From: DAOTEJ01 sp035454085
Lineage (GTDB): Bacteria > Pseudomonadota > Gammaproteobacteria > Burkholderiales > Burkholderiaceae_F
DNA: 25,035 nt
Assembly: GCA_035454085.1 (NCBI GenBank)
Contig: DAOTEJ010000034.1
Coordinates: forward strand, 1-25,035
Direction: 5' to 3'
Below the pieces are notes generated by a model. That model did no database searches, was not told the origin of the DNA, and saw only the letters and a program-made list of their open reading frames with translations. Both the position numbers and the translations under genes were made by a program. Shown in pieces: positions 14,976-25,035 of the stretch (position 1 is the first letter of the stretch; each line of letters starts with the position of its first letter).

Positions 14976-16868
14976 ATGCCTCGAATCGTCCTGCCCGCCG
15001 CGAGTGCGCTCGCGGCCTGCGTCTGGCTGGCTGCCTGCGCCACGCCCGCCCCGCCTGCCGCCACCGGCTCGCCCGCCACGCTCGCCCCGCCCGCGGCCAT
15101 GACCCTCAAGGGCGTGCCACCCGTGCCCGCCGACCTGCCCGCGCGGGTCGGCGCCTACACCGAGTTCAAGGGCGCGAGCCTGGTCGACATCTCGCCCGAC
15201 GGCCAGCGCCTGCTGGTGGCGCGGCGCGCGGGCGCACCGGGAGCCGAGCGGGCGCAACTGCACGANNNNNNNNNNNNNNNNNNNNNNNNNNNNNNNNNNN
15301 NNNNNNNNNNNNNNNNNNNNNNNNNNNNNNNNNNNNNNNNNNNNNNNNNNNNNNNNNNNNNNNNNGTGCTGATGCGCTGCTCCAAGGTCGACGCGCAGGG
15401 CGGCGCCGGCGCGGGAGGCGCGGCCAGCACCGTGCTGCTGGTGGAAGTGAAGAGCGGCAAGACCCTGGGCAAGATCGAACTGCCGGGCACGGGCTGGTTT
15501 CCGTCAGACCTGCACCCCGACGGCCGCACCCTGCTGCTGAGCCGCTACATCTCGGCCAGCCGGGGTGAGGTGTGGCAGGCGGACCTGGTCACCGGCGAGC
15601 GCAAGCGCCTGTTGCCGCGCGAGGGCGAGGCGCCCTCGCTCACTCTGCCGGGTCGATACTCCCCGGACGGCCGTCGCTTCGGCGTGGTGAGCGACCGCGC
15701 GGGCGAGTTCCGCCAGGCCTGGCGCTACGACCCGGCGAGCCAGGTCTTCGAGCCCGTGACCTCGGACATCCCCTGGGACGTGAGCGGCGGCAGCAGTTCG
15801 CGCGACGGACGCCGCATCGTGATCATCACCAACGAGGCGGGGGTCGGCGTGCCGCGGCTCTACGACGGCGCAACGCTCAAGCCCGTGCCCCTGCCCTTCA
15901 CCGTGCCCGCCGGCGCGACCGTGACGCAGACGGCGCTGTCCGCCGACGGCAAGCGCCTGGCCTATGCCACCAATTCCGCGCGCACGCCCAACGAGATCCG
16001 GGTGGTCGAGCTCGAGGGCCCGGCCGCCGGGCGCGATGCGCTCTGGTTGGCCGCGGATACCGCCGGCATGGACACGAGCGGCTTCACCCCCATCGAGACG
16101 ATCGCCTGGAAGAGCTTCGACGGCCGCACCATCACCGGCCTGATCCAGCGCCCGCCCAAGAAATTCACGGGCAAGCGGCCGGTGCTCATCGAGATCCACG
16201 GCGGCCCCGAGGCTCAGGCGCGGATGGGATTCAACGGGCGCTACAACTACCTGGTCAACGAACTGGGCATCGCGTTCATCGAGCCCAACGTGCGCGGCTC
16301 CACCGGCTACGGCAAGAGCTTCCAGAAGCTCGACGACGGCAAGCTGCGCGAGGACTCGGTCAAGGACATCGGCGCCCTGCTCGACTGGATCGCGCAACAA
16401 CCCGATCTGGACGCGAGCCGCGTGGTGGTGCAGGGCGGCAGCTACGGCGGCTACATGGCCAACGCGGTGGCGGTGCATTACTCGGACCGCATCCGCGGCG
16501 CGATCCCCGACATCGGCATCTCGAACTTCGTCACCTTCCTGGAGCGCACCGAGAGCTACCGCCGCGACCTGCGCCGCGCCGAGTACGGCGACGAGCGCGA
16601 CCCGGCGATGCGCGCCTGGATGGAGGCCATCGCGCCGGTGAACAACGCGGGCAAGATCCGCGTGCCGATGTTCATCGTCCACGGCCGCAACGATCCGCGC
16701 GTGCCGGTGCAGGAGGCCGAGCAGATCGCCGCGACCGTCGAGAAAAACGGCGTGCCCGTATGGCTGATGATCGCCGAGAACGAGGGCCACGGCTTCGCCA
16801 AGAAAGAGAACGCCGACTACCTGTTCTACGCGCGCCTGCTCTTCCTGCAGGACCGGCTGCTCAAGTGA
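14976..16868 (+). CDS. S9 family (prolyl oligopeptidase/acylaminoacyl-peptidase type) lipoprotein peptidase, interrupted by assembly gap
   Basis: A serine peptidase with a lipoprotein signal (lipobox L18-A-A-C21). The N-terminal beta-propeller has VDISPDGQRLLVARR, and beta-propeller repeats continue after the gap (LHPDGRTLLLSRY, YSPDGRRFGVVSDRAGE). The C-terminal alpha/beta-hydrolase domain has HGGPEAQ, VRGSTGYGKSF, the nucleophile in QGGSYGGYM (Ser codon 16440-16442), the acid in GRNDPRVP and the histidine in EGHGFAKKEN. The expected catalytic triad is thus complete. A run of 100 N (15266-15365) removes part of the propeller. Both sides read in the same frame with N=100, but the true missing length is unknown, and family comparison suggests more is missing than 33 residues. 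No clear ribosome site precedes ATG 14976. The stop lies 3 bases from the stop of the convergent EamA gene. Confidence 0.88.
   Translation: MPRIVLPAASALAACVWLAACATPAPPAATGSPATLAPPAAMTLKGVPPVPADLPARVGAYTEFKGASLVDISPDGQRLLVARRAGAPGAERAQLHXXXXXXXXXXXXXXXXXXXXXXXXXXXXXXXXXXVLMRCSKVDAQGGAGAGGAASTVLLVEVKSGKTLGKIELPGTGWFPSDLHPDGRTLLLSRYISASRGEVWQADLVTGERKRLLPREGEAPSLTLPGRYSPDGRRFGVVSDRAGEFRQAWRYDPASQVFEPVTSDIPWDVSGGSSSRDGRRIVIITNEAGVGVPRLYDGATLKPVPLPFTVPAGATVTQTALSADGKRLAYATNSARTPNEIRVVELEGPAAGRDALWLAADTAGMDTSGFTPIETIAWKSFDGRTITGLIQRPPKKFTGKRPVLIEIHGGPEAQARMGFNGRYNYLVNELGIAFIEPNVRGSTGYGKSFQKLDDGKLREDSVKDIGALLDWIAQQPDLDASRVVVQGGSYGGYMANAVAVHYSDRIRGAIPDIGISNFVTFLERTESYRRDLRRAEYGDERDPAMRAWMEAIAPVNNAGKIRVPMFIVHGRNDPRVPVQEAEQIAATVEKNGVPVWLMIAENEGHGFAKKENADYLFYARLLFLQDRLLK
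15266..15365. other. Assembly gap 1 (100 N)
   Basis: Exactly 100 undetermined bases inside the S9 peptidase propeller. The round number is a scaffolding placeholder, not a measured length. Confidence 0.98.
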
Positions 16869-16871
16869 GGC

Positions 16872-17750
16872 TCAGGGCTGGGCGGCGAGCAGCGCCACCC
16901 CGCCCAGCATCAGCACGCAGCCCGCGATGCGCGCGGGCGTCACCCGCTCGCGCAGCCAGAAGGCCCCCAGCAGCAGGCCGATCATCATCGAGACCTCGCG
17001 CGCCGGCGCCACGTAGGCCAGCGGCGCGAGTTGCAGCGCGGTAAGCACCAGCAGGTAGGCCAGCGGCGAGAGCACGCCCACCGCCACGATGCGGCCGCGG
17101 TTGCGCCGCCATTCGACGGCCAGCCCGGCACGGTCGCGCAGCGCCCAGGGCGCGAGCACCGCGCTGCGCACCGCGAGCCCCAGGGCGTAGTAGGCCAGTG
17201 GTGCCAGGCCCAGCACCTGGATCGCCCAGCCGTCCACCAGCGTGTAGGCCGCGATGAACAGGCCCGTGAGCGCCCCCCAGCCCAGGCCGCGGGCGAGCGC
17301 CGGGTCGGTGCCCGCGCCCAGGCGGCGCAGCAGCCCGCCACCGGCCATCAGGAAGATGCCGGCCAGGATGGCGGCGATGCCCATCCAGCCCCACGGCGCG
17401 GGCCGGTTGCCCAGCAGCAGCACCGCGCCCAGCACTGCGAAGAGCGGCCCGGTACCGCGCGCCATGGGGTAGACCAGCGACAGGTCCGCCACGCGGTAGC
17501 CGCGCTGCAGGACGAGCGCGTAGACCACGTGCAGCACGCCGCTGGCGACGATCGCGATCCACGCGGCGAGGCCAAGCGCGAGGGGCGCCGCGTGCGTCGT
17601 CCAGAGGGCGATCGGCAGGAAGAGCGCCAGACTCACCCAGCCATAGAGCCACACGAAGGCCAGGCCTGCGCTGGCGCGCTTGGCCACCAGGTTCCAGACC
17701 GCGTGCAGGCTGGCCCCGGCGATGACCAGCGCGAGCGCCTGGGCGTTCAT
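16872..17750 (-). CDS. EamA/DMT-family transporter
   Basis: A 292-residue inner-membrane protein with about ten hydrophobic segments arranged as two EamA repeats. Typical motifs are ASLHAVWNLVAKRA at the start, SLVYPMARGTGPLFAVLGAV in repeat 1 and APAREVSMMIGLLLGAFWLRER in repeat 2. Family members export or exchange small metabolites (drug/metabolite transporters); the substrate cannot be predicted. The start is the ATG at 17750 (complement), since the frame upstream runs through the ABC ATPase gene and lacks family sequence. The ribosome site is poor. It lies 43 bases after the ABC ATPase gene on the same strand and ends 3 bases from the convergent peptidase gene. It may be the last gene of the ABC transcription unit or independent. 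Confidence 0.88.
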   Translation of the reverse strand: MNAQALALVIAGASLHAVWNLVAKRASAGLAFVWLYGWVSLALFLPIALWTTHAAPLALGLAAWIAIVASGVLHVVYALVLQRGYRVADLSLVYPMARGTGPLFAVLGAVLLLGNRPAPWGWMGIAAILAGIFLMAGGGLLRRLGAGTDPALARGLGWGALTGLFIAAYTLVDGWAIQVLGLAPLAYYALGLAVRSAVLAPWALRDRAGLAVEWRRNRGRIVAVGVLSPLAYLLVLTALQLAPLAYVAPAREVSMMIGLLLGAFWLRERVTPARIAGCVLMLGGVALLAAQP

Positions 17751-17793
17751 CGCGCAGCCCGCGCGGGCTGGTGCGCGCGAGTGGCCGGCGTGC

Positions 17794-18849
17794 TCAGGGC
17801 AGCAGGCGCAGTTCGCGCGGGTCGACGCCCAGCGCCACCTGCGCGCCACGCGCATGGAGCGGCGCGTGGGCGGTGTGCGGCACGTCGGCGGTGAGGCGAC
17901 GCGCGCCGGCGGCCAGTTCGTAGCGGGTGAACTCGCCGAGGAACTCGGCGTTCTCGACCTCGGCTTCGAACCAGGCGCGCGCGGGGTCGCGCCCGGCATC
18001 GCGCGCGGTCACGGTGATCGCGTGCGGGCGCACCGACAGCGCGCTGCCCGCGCCCTCGGGCGCCGGCAACTCGCCCAGCCCCTCGACCACGAAGCGGCCG
18101 CGCGCGGCGTCGAGCCGGCCTTCGAGCAGGTTGGTGCTGCCCACGAACTCGGCCACGAAGCGGTTCACCGGCGCGTCGAAGAGCTCGCGCGGCGTGCCCA
18201 CCTGCTGCAGCACGCCGGCCTCGAGCACCGCCATGCGGTCGGCGGTGGTCATGGCCTCTTCCTGGTCGTGGGTCACGAAGATGGTGGTGATGCCCAGGCT
18301 GCGCTGCAGGCGCTTGAGTTCCACGCGCATCTGCTCGCGCAGCTTCTTGTCGAGGTTCGACAGCGGCTCGTCGAGCAGCAGCACCTGGGGCTCGATCACG
18401 ATGGTGCGCGCCAGCGCGACGCGCTGCTGCTGTCCGCCCGAGAGCTGGTTGGGGCGGCGCTGCGCATAGTCGGCCAGGCCCACCAGCGCGAGCGCTTCCT
18501 GGGTGCGACGGCGCACCTCGTCGCGCGGGCGGCGCCGTTCCACCAGCCCGAAGGCCACGTTGTCGGCCACCGTCATGTGCGGCCACAGCGCATAGCTCTG
18601 GAACACCATGCCGATGTTGCGCGCGTGCGGCGGCACGCCGGTGATGTCGCGCCCGTCGACCAGCAATTGACCGCGGTTGTGCTGGTTGAAGCCGGCGATC
18701 AGGCGCAGCAGGGTCGACTTGCCCGAGCCCGAGGGCCCGAGCAGCGCGAAGAACTCGCCCGGCTCGATCGCCATGTCGATGCCCTTGAGCACCTGGTTCG
18801 ATCCGTAGGCCAGACCGATGTCACGGCACTCGACGGCGACTGCCTTCAT
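17794..18849 (-). CDS. ABC transporter ATP-binding protein (Fe3+/polyamine/phosphonate import type)
   Basis: A 351-residue ATPase of the FbpC/PotA/CysA class. Walker A GPSGSGKST (38-46), Q-loop VFQSYALWPHMTV (82-94), signature LSGGQQQ (136-142), Walker B VLLLDEP (156-162), D-loop SNLD, and switch His in FVTHDQEEAMTTADRM are all intact. The C-terminal 110 residues form a TOBE-like regulatory domain (STNLLEGRL, ALSVRPHAITV, FLGEFTRYEL). ATG overlaps the stop of the permease gene (ATGA), so they are translationally coupled. With the fused permease and the periplasmic binding protein upstream it makes a complete type I importer. The Fe3+ versus 2-aminoethylphosphonate or other substrate is not decided by sequence. 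Confidence 0.93.
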   Translation of the reverse strand: MKAVAVECRDIGLAYGSNQVLKGIDMAIEPGEFFALLGPSGSGKSTLLRLIAGFNQHNRGQLLVDGRDITGVPPHARNIGMVFQSYALWPHMTVADNVAFGLVERRRPRDEVRRRTQEALALVGLADYAQRRPNQLSGGQQQRVALARTIVIEPQVLLLDEPLSNLDKKLREQMRVELKRLQRSLGITTIFVTHDQEEAMTTADRMAVLEAGVLQQVGTPRELFDAPVNRFVAEFVGSTNLLEGRLDAARGRFVVEGLGELPAPEGAGSALSVRPHAITVTARDAGRDPARAWFEAEVENAEFLGEFTRYELAAGARRLTADVPHTAHAPLHARGAQVALGVDPRELRLLP

Positions 18850-20579
18850 TTGGCTTGCTCCAGGGTGCGGTTGGCGCGCTCGACCACGCGGTGCGAGAGG
18901 TAGGTGCCCACGGCCACCACGCCCACCAGCAGCACGCCCAGCGCCGCGCCCGGGCCTCGGCCGGCGACCGACTGCATGTACAGGTAGATGCCGTAGCTCA
19001 TCGGCGCCTGCGACTCCCGGGTGGTGAGCAGGATGGTGGCCGACAACTCCACGGCCGCGGTGATGAAGCTCGAGACGAAGCCGGCCAGGATGCCGCCCGC
19101 CATCAGCGGAATGACGATGCGCCGCACGGTGCGCCAGCCGCTGGCCCCGAGCATCTCGGCGGCCTCCTCGAGACTCTGGTTGATCTGCTGCAGGGCGGCC
19201 ATGCAGGCGCGCAGCGCGTAGGGCAGGCGGCGTACCGAGTAGGCCAGCATGATCAGGATCCAGGTGGCGGCCAGTTCGAAGCCGCCGATGCTCACGTGCT
19301 GGAAGGTGCGCAGGTAGCCGATCGCCAGCACGATGCCGGGCACGGCAATCGCGCTGCTGGCCAGCGAGTCCAGCCACTGGCGGGCCGGCAGGCGGGTGCG
19401 CAGCACGAGGTAGGCGATCGAGACGCCGATGATCACGTCGATCAGCGCCGCCAGGCCGCAGTAGAGCAGCGTGTTGCCGATCATGAAGGGGCTGTCGCGA
19501 AACACCGTGGCGTAGTGCTCCAGGGTCCAGGCATCGGGCACGACCGAGAAGCTCCAGACCCGCGCGAACGACAGCAGCAGCAGCCCCAGGTGCGGCGAGA
19601 GCACGACCAGCAGGGTGAGCACGATGCCCGCGTAGGCCAGCACCGCCTCGCCACGTGACAGGCGGCGCCGCGCGATCCCCGCCCCGCCCTTCTGCAGGGT
19701 GGAGTAGTCCTTGCCCTTCATCACCCGCACCGACAGCCACATCGCCAGCACGCTGAACGCGATCATCACCACGCTGATCACGTAGCCCAGGGGATCTTCC
19801 AGGCCCACCTGGGTGATGCGCAGGTAGGCCTGGGGCGCGAGCAGGTTGGTCTGCCCCAGCACGAGCGGCGTGCCCAGGTCGTCGAAGACCTTCACGAACA
19901 CCAGCGCCGCGCCGGCCAGGAAGCCGGGTGCAGCCAACGGGAACACGATGCGCCAGAACAGGCGCAAGCCACGGCAGCCGAGGTTGATCGCGGCCTCTTC
20001 CATGGCACCGTCGATCGCGCGCAGCGACACCGTGAGGTTCATGAGGATGAAGGGGAAGTAGTGCAGGCTCTCGACGAAGACCACGCCGCCCAGGCCTTCC
20101 ATGATCGGCAGGGTGAAGCCGAAGTGCTCGTCGAGCAGCAGGTTGACCGAGCCGCTGCGCCCGAAGATGAGCTGCATGGCCACCGCGCCCACGAAGGGCG
20201 GCATGATCAGCGGCAGCACGCCGAGCGTCTGGATCAGCAGTGCGCCGCGAAACTGGAAGCGCACCGTGAGGTAGGCCAGCGGCACCGCGATCAGCGAGGC
20301 GAAGACCACGCTCCAGCCCGCCACCAGCAGCGAGTTGAAGAAGCTCTCGCGCATCAGCCCGGTGCCGAAGAAGGTCACGAAGTGGCCCAGGGTGAAGCCG
20401 CCCGTGCCGTCGAGAAATGCCGTCACGAAGACCATGCCCACCGGCACGGCGAGCAGGGTCAGCAGAAATCCGAGGATGGCGGCGGCCAGCACCAGGCTGC
20501 CCCACGAGGCGCCCCAGCGCGCGCGCAGCCCGCCAGCGCCCGGCACGGGCGTGACAGCCTGCGAGCTGATCGCGTTCAT
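18846..20579 (-). CDS. ABC transporter permease, two fused BPD_transp_1 (MetI) domains (FbpB-like)
   Basis: A 577-residue permease containing two six-helix modules in one chain. Each module has its ATPase-contacting EAA loop: EEAAINLGCRGLRLFWRIVFPLAAPGF-type in the first half and EEAAEMLGASGWRTVRRIVIPL in the second. This double-length architecture is typical of Fe3+ (FbpB/SfuB) and related importers, where one polypeptide supplies the whole channel. ATG at 20579 (complement) is preferred over the in-frame TTG at 20591; neither has a good ribosome site. It is preceded by the binding-protein gene (49-base gap) and overlaps the ATPase gene by 4 bases. Confidence 0.92.
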   Translation of the reverse strand: MNAISSQAVTPVPGAGGLRARWGASWGSLVLAAAILGFLLTLLAVPVGMVFVTAFLDGTGGFTLGHFVTFFGTGLMRESFFNSLLVAGWSVVFASLIAVPLAYLTVRFQFRGALLIQTLGVLPLIMPPFVGAVAMQLIFGRSGSVNLLLDEHFGFTLPIMEGLGGVVFVESLHYFPFILMNLTVSLRAIDGAMEEAAINLGCRGLRLFWRIVFPLAAPGFLAGAALVFVKVFDDLGTPLVLGQTNLLAPQAYLRITQVGLEDPLGYVISVVMIAFSVLAMWLSVRVMKGKDYSTLQKGGAGIARRRLSRGEAVLAYAGIVLTLLVVLSPHLGLLLLSFARVWSFSVVPDAWTLEHYATVFRDSPFMIGNTLLYCGLAALIDVIIGVSIAYLVLRTRLPARQWLDSLASSAIAVPGIVLAIGYLRTFQHVSIGGFELAATWILIMLAYSVRRLPYALRACMAALQQINQSLEEAAEMLGASGWRTVRRIVIPLMAGGILAGFVSSFITAAVELSATILLTTRESQAPMSYGIYLYMQSVAGRGPGAALGVLLVGVVAVGTYLSHRVVERANRTLEQAK

Positions 20580-20628
20580 GGATGTCGGCAAGCGCGCCCG
20601 CCGCGCAGGCCGGCGCGCGCTCGAGGCA

Positions 20629-21835
20629 TCAGCGCAGCAGCGCGCTGGCCTGCTGGGCGAGCTCGGCCGCCTTCAGGTAGTTGGCCCGCGCCTTGGAGTT
20701 CCACTGCTCTTCGAGCCCGGTGATCTTGCGCGAGACTTCGACCTCTTTCTTGTTCGAGGCAAAGAGCTTGAGGAACTCGGGCTGGCCCGCCAGCTGCGCC
20801 GACACGATGGGCGTGAAGGCGAGCTCGCGCGCCTGCTTGACCAGCGCCTCGGCCTGCGGGTTCTTCTTGACCGCGAGACGGGCTTCGGCTTCGTGGATCG
20901 CCTTGGTGGCCGCCTGCAGCTCCTTGAGGCGGAAGGTGATGGTCTGGTCGAACAGCGAGTGCACGAGGGCGTAGCGGTCCTCGGAGAGGTCCGCGTTGAA
21001 CTGCACCTTGCTGCGCTTGACGATGGCCTGCGGGTCGGGGAAGCCGGCGGGAATCTTGCCCGCGAGCTGCGCGTAGGGCAGCACCGGCAGGCGCGAGATC
21101 TTCGGGTCGAGCAGCAGTTCCTGGCCGGCCTGGCTCAGGGTGAAGGCGATGAACTTCTTGGCCTCGTCGGGGTTGGCGGCGCCCGCAACCAGGGCGATGT
21201 TGGCGGGCACGATCGAGGTCAGCTGCGGGTAGACGAATTCGACCGGGAAGCCGGTGGCCTTGCCCGCCAGCCCGAAGAAGTCGATCACCGGGCCGCCGCC
21301 GAACTGGCCGTTGTTGATGCCGTCGGGCACGCCGAAGCTGCGCTCGGTGATCTGCGCCGAGTTGCCCGCCATCTGCAGCAGGGTGCTCCAGCCCTGGTCC
21401 CAACCCTCGCCCTGCAGGATGGTCTCGACCGTCAGGTGCATGGTGCCCGAGCGCGAGGGCGAGGTCATGGCCACGTGGCCGAACCACGCGGGCTTGGTGA
21501 GGTCGCTCCACTCGGCGGGCGCGGCGAGCTTGTTGGCCTTGAGGTAGCGGGTGTTGAACATGATCCCGTAGCCCGCGAGCGCCTGACCCTTGTAGAAGCC
21601 TTGCGGGTCGTTGATCGGGTAGTTGCCGATCTTGGCGGGGATCTTCGCGTTGTCGACCTCGGGCGCGGCGGCAAGCAGCTTGTCGCGCTTGAGCACCTCG
21701 AAGGCATCGGGGGCGCTGGCCCACATCACGTCGGGCCGCTTGCCGGGCGCCAGTTCGCGGATGTAGGCGATCGAGGCCACCGTGTTCTTGTTCAGGATCT
21801 CGAGCTTGATGCCCGGGTTGGCCTTCTCGAACGCG
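20629..21835 (-). CDS. ABC transporter periplasmic substrate-binding protein (partial, N-terminus lost in gap)
   Basis: About 402 residues of an extracellular solute-binding protein of the iron/phosphonate-type family 1. The visible part starts AFEKANPGIKLEILNKNT, with PDVMWASAPDAFE, NTRYLKANKL, FGGGPVIDFFGLAGKATGFP and NPDEAKKFIAFTLSQAGQELLLDP, typical of FbpA-like proteins. The start codon, signal peptide and first strand fall in the 100-N gap (21836-21935); the 29 bases beyond the gap hold no plausible start. After the usual end of the fold, roughly 110 extra residues, helical and Lys/Ala-rich, run from LVHSLFDQTITFRLKELQ to the stop. This makes it longer than classical FbpA. It heads the importer operon, with the permease 49 bases downstream. 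Confidence 0.87.
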
Positions 21836-21935
21836 NNNNNNNNNNNNNNNNNNNNNNNNNNNNNNNNNNNNNNNNNNNNNNNNNNNNNNNNNNNNNNNNN
21901 NNNNNNNNNNNNNNNNNNNNNNNNNNNNNNNNNNN
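21836..21935. other. Assembly gap 2 (100 N)
   Basis: Exactly 100 undetermined bases that remove the 5' end of the binding-protein gene and whatever promoter or spacer separates it from the DUF72 gene. The length is a placeholder. Confidence 0.98.
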
Positions 21936-21964
21936 TCGCGGCTAGCCGCCGCCGCGGTGCGCGC

Positions 21965-22759
21965 TCAGGCGGCGCGGGTGGCCGGTGCGAGGTTGGGCTC
22001 GAAGCGCTCGCACAGGGCGAGCAGGCGCAGTGCGTCCTGGGGCGCGTGGCCGGCGGCGGCGTTGTCGAAGAACACCCACACGGCGCAACCCCGGGCGCGC
22101 CAGCCTTCGATGCGGCCGGCCCACTCGGCGAGTTCCGCGTCGCCGTAGCGCGAGACATAGGTGCGCTCGCGACCATGCAGGCGCACGTACACGGTGCCCC
22201 CGGTGACGGCGTCCCAGCGCGGCCAGTTGCGCGCATCCGAAATCACGTTCACCGCGCCGTGCTCCGAGAGCAGTTCGGCCACCTCGGGGATGAACCAGGA
22301 CTCGTCGCGGAACTCGAAGGCGTGGCGCACCTCGGGCCAGGCGCGCAGCAACTGCAGGAAGCCCGCGAGACGCAGGTAGTCGCAGGCCCAGGCGCGCTTG
22401 ATCTGCCACAGCACCACACCGAGCTTGTCGCCCAGGGCCTGGGCACGCGCGCGCTCGGCAGCCACGTTGTGGGGCTGCACCGCGAGGCGGCGCACGTGGG
22501 TCACGTGGCGGCTACCCTTCATCGCGAAGCGAAAGCCCGGCGGTGTCTCGAGGGCCCAGCGCGCCAGGGGCTCGCGGTCGAAACGCGGGTCGGCAGTGGC
22601 ATTGACCTCGACCGCGTCGAAGCGCGTGGCGTAGCGGCTCAGCCAGTCGGCGCGCGGCGCGCCGTCATAGAAGCCGCCACCCCACTCGGGATAGCTCCAG
22701 CCGCTCGTGCCGATGCACAAGCCGCGTCCGTCCTTCTGCTGCTTCCCCTCGACTGCCAT
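21965..22759 (-). CDS. DUF72 domain-containing protein
   Basis: A 264-residue TIM-barrel-type protein of the DUF72 (YecE) family. It has CIGTSGWSYPEWGGGFYDG near the start, RFDAVEVNAT, PPGFRFAMKGSRHVTHVRRL, LGVVLWQIKRAW, FEFRDESWF and YVRLHGR, then a WVFFDNAAAGHAPQDALRL C-terminal block. In many family members the VEVN motif continues with STFYRLP; here it reads NATADPRFDREP. The family's activity is not firmly known. ATG 22759 (complement) is preceded by AGGAG at suitable spacing. It is divergent from glnS with a 190-base shared upstream region and lies upstream of the ABC operon, separated by gap 2. Confidence 0.9.
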   Translation of the reverse strand: MAVEGKQQKDGRGLCIGTSGWSYPEWGGGFYDGAPRADWLSRYATRFDAVEVNATADPRFDREPLARWALETPPGFRFAMKGSRHVTHVRRLAVQPHNVAAERARAQALGDKLGVVLWQIKRAWACDYLRLAGFLQLLRAWPEVRHAFEFRDESWFIPEVAELLSEHGAVNVISDARNWPRWDAVTGGTVYVRLHGRERTYVSRYGDAELAEWAGRIEGWRARGCAVWVFFDNAAAGHAPQDALRLLALCERFEPNLAPATRAA

Positions 22760-22894
22760 TGGCTGCTCCTGCCTCGCCGAACCGCGCCCGCTTGAGCACA
22801 CTGTGTCGCCGGCGCCGCGCAGCGTCAACGCGCGGGCGCCCCATCCCGTGCGGCATGCGCCGCGCGAGTCCCGAGCATCGCCGGCAGGCCGCCC

Positions 22895-22922
22895 TCGGCA
22901 CTGCGCGCGGGACCGATACAAT
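22895..22922 (+). promoter_or_regulatory. Candidate sigma-70 promoter of glnS
   Basis: TACAAT (22917-22922) is a 5/6 match to the -10 consensus, and TCGGCA (22895-22900) is a 4/6 match to the -35, with a 16-base spacer. The glnS start is 27 bases beyond the -10 box, in an otherwise GC-rich divergent intergenic region. Confidence 0.55.
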
Positions 22923-22949
22923 CCCTGCACCGCAACATCGTTTCCGCGC

Positions 22950-25034
<2,085 letters not shown>

Positions 25035-25035
25035 C

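Noticed and set aside
17756..17769. Palindrome AGCCCGCGCGGGCT between the ABC ATPase and EamA genes as a terminator
   Set aside because: Short stem with no T tract on the minus strand; such palindromes are expected by chance in this base composition.

Overview
The window is uniformly GC-rich, with codons ending mostly in G or C, and is densely packed. It looks like chromosomal DNA of a betaproteobacterium, probably Burkholderiales. The basis is the gene repertoire (a DUF1800/DUF1501 secreted pair, an ArsS-type radical SAM locus, a proteobacterial-type GlnRS) and the style of the lipoprotein and Tat signals. The taxonomy is an inference. Two runs of exactly 100 N (15266-15365 and 21836-21935) mark scaffold joins in a draft or metagenome assembly, and each interrupts a gene.

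Layout. 1-336: RraB-like gene, possibly cut by the window edge. 601-3851: DUF1800 lipoprotein and DUF1501 Tat-exported protein, closed by a clear intrinsic terminator. 3960-9843 (+): a beta-hydroxyacid dehydrogenase, an ECF-type sigma factor with an overlapping zinc-finger anti-sigma gene, an ArsS-type radical SAM protein, a degenerate calcineurin-like phosphoesterase, and a TVP38 membrane domain fused to a pyridine-nucleotide disulfide oxidoreductase. 9886-10979 (-): a two-gene module made of a TIR-domain protein with C-terminal zinc ribbons and a small zinc-ribbon membrane protein. 11148-14943 (+): two small glycosyltransferase-like proteins of the families that accompany ArsS, a DUF3047 protein, a FAD oxidoreductase resembling the N-terminal half of SelD fusions, and a DUF1499 protein. 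Four of these start codons overlap or nearly abut the preceding stop. 14976-16868 (+): S9 peptidase lipoprotein, broken by gap 1. 16872-17750 (-): EamA permease. 17794-21835 (-): Fe3+-type ABC importer (ATPase, fused permease, binding protein whose N-terminus is lost in gap 2). 21965-22759 (-): DUF72. 22950-25034 (+): glnS.

How the genes work together. The central 4.8-15 kb looks like one arsenosugar / 'rSAM-selenodomain' type locus. It holds a radical SAM enzyme, two glycosyltransferases, two flavoproteins, a phosphoesterase-like protein, a membrane transport domain and DUF3047. A dedicated sigma/anti-sigma pair probably controls it. A TIR/zinc-ribbon module in opposite orientation splits it. 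No ArsM methyltransferase, SelD or selenocysteine codon is visible, so the final product cannot be read from this window.

The two most unusual signals are an extra segment of about 100 residues inside the GlnRS catalytic core and the TIR/zinc-ribbon pair embedded in the ArsS locus.
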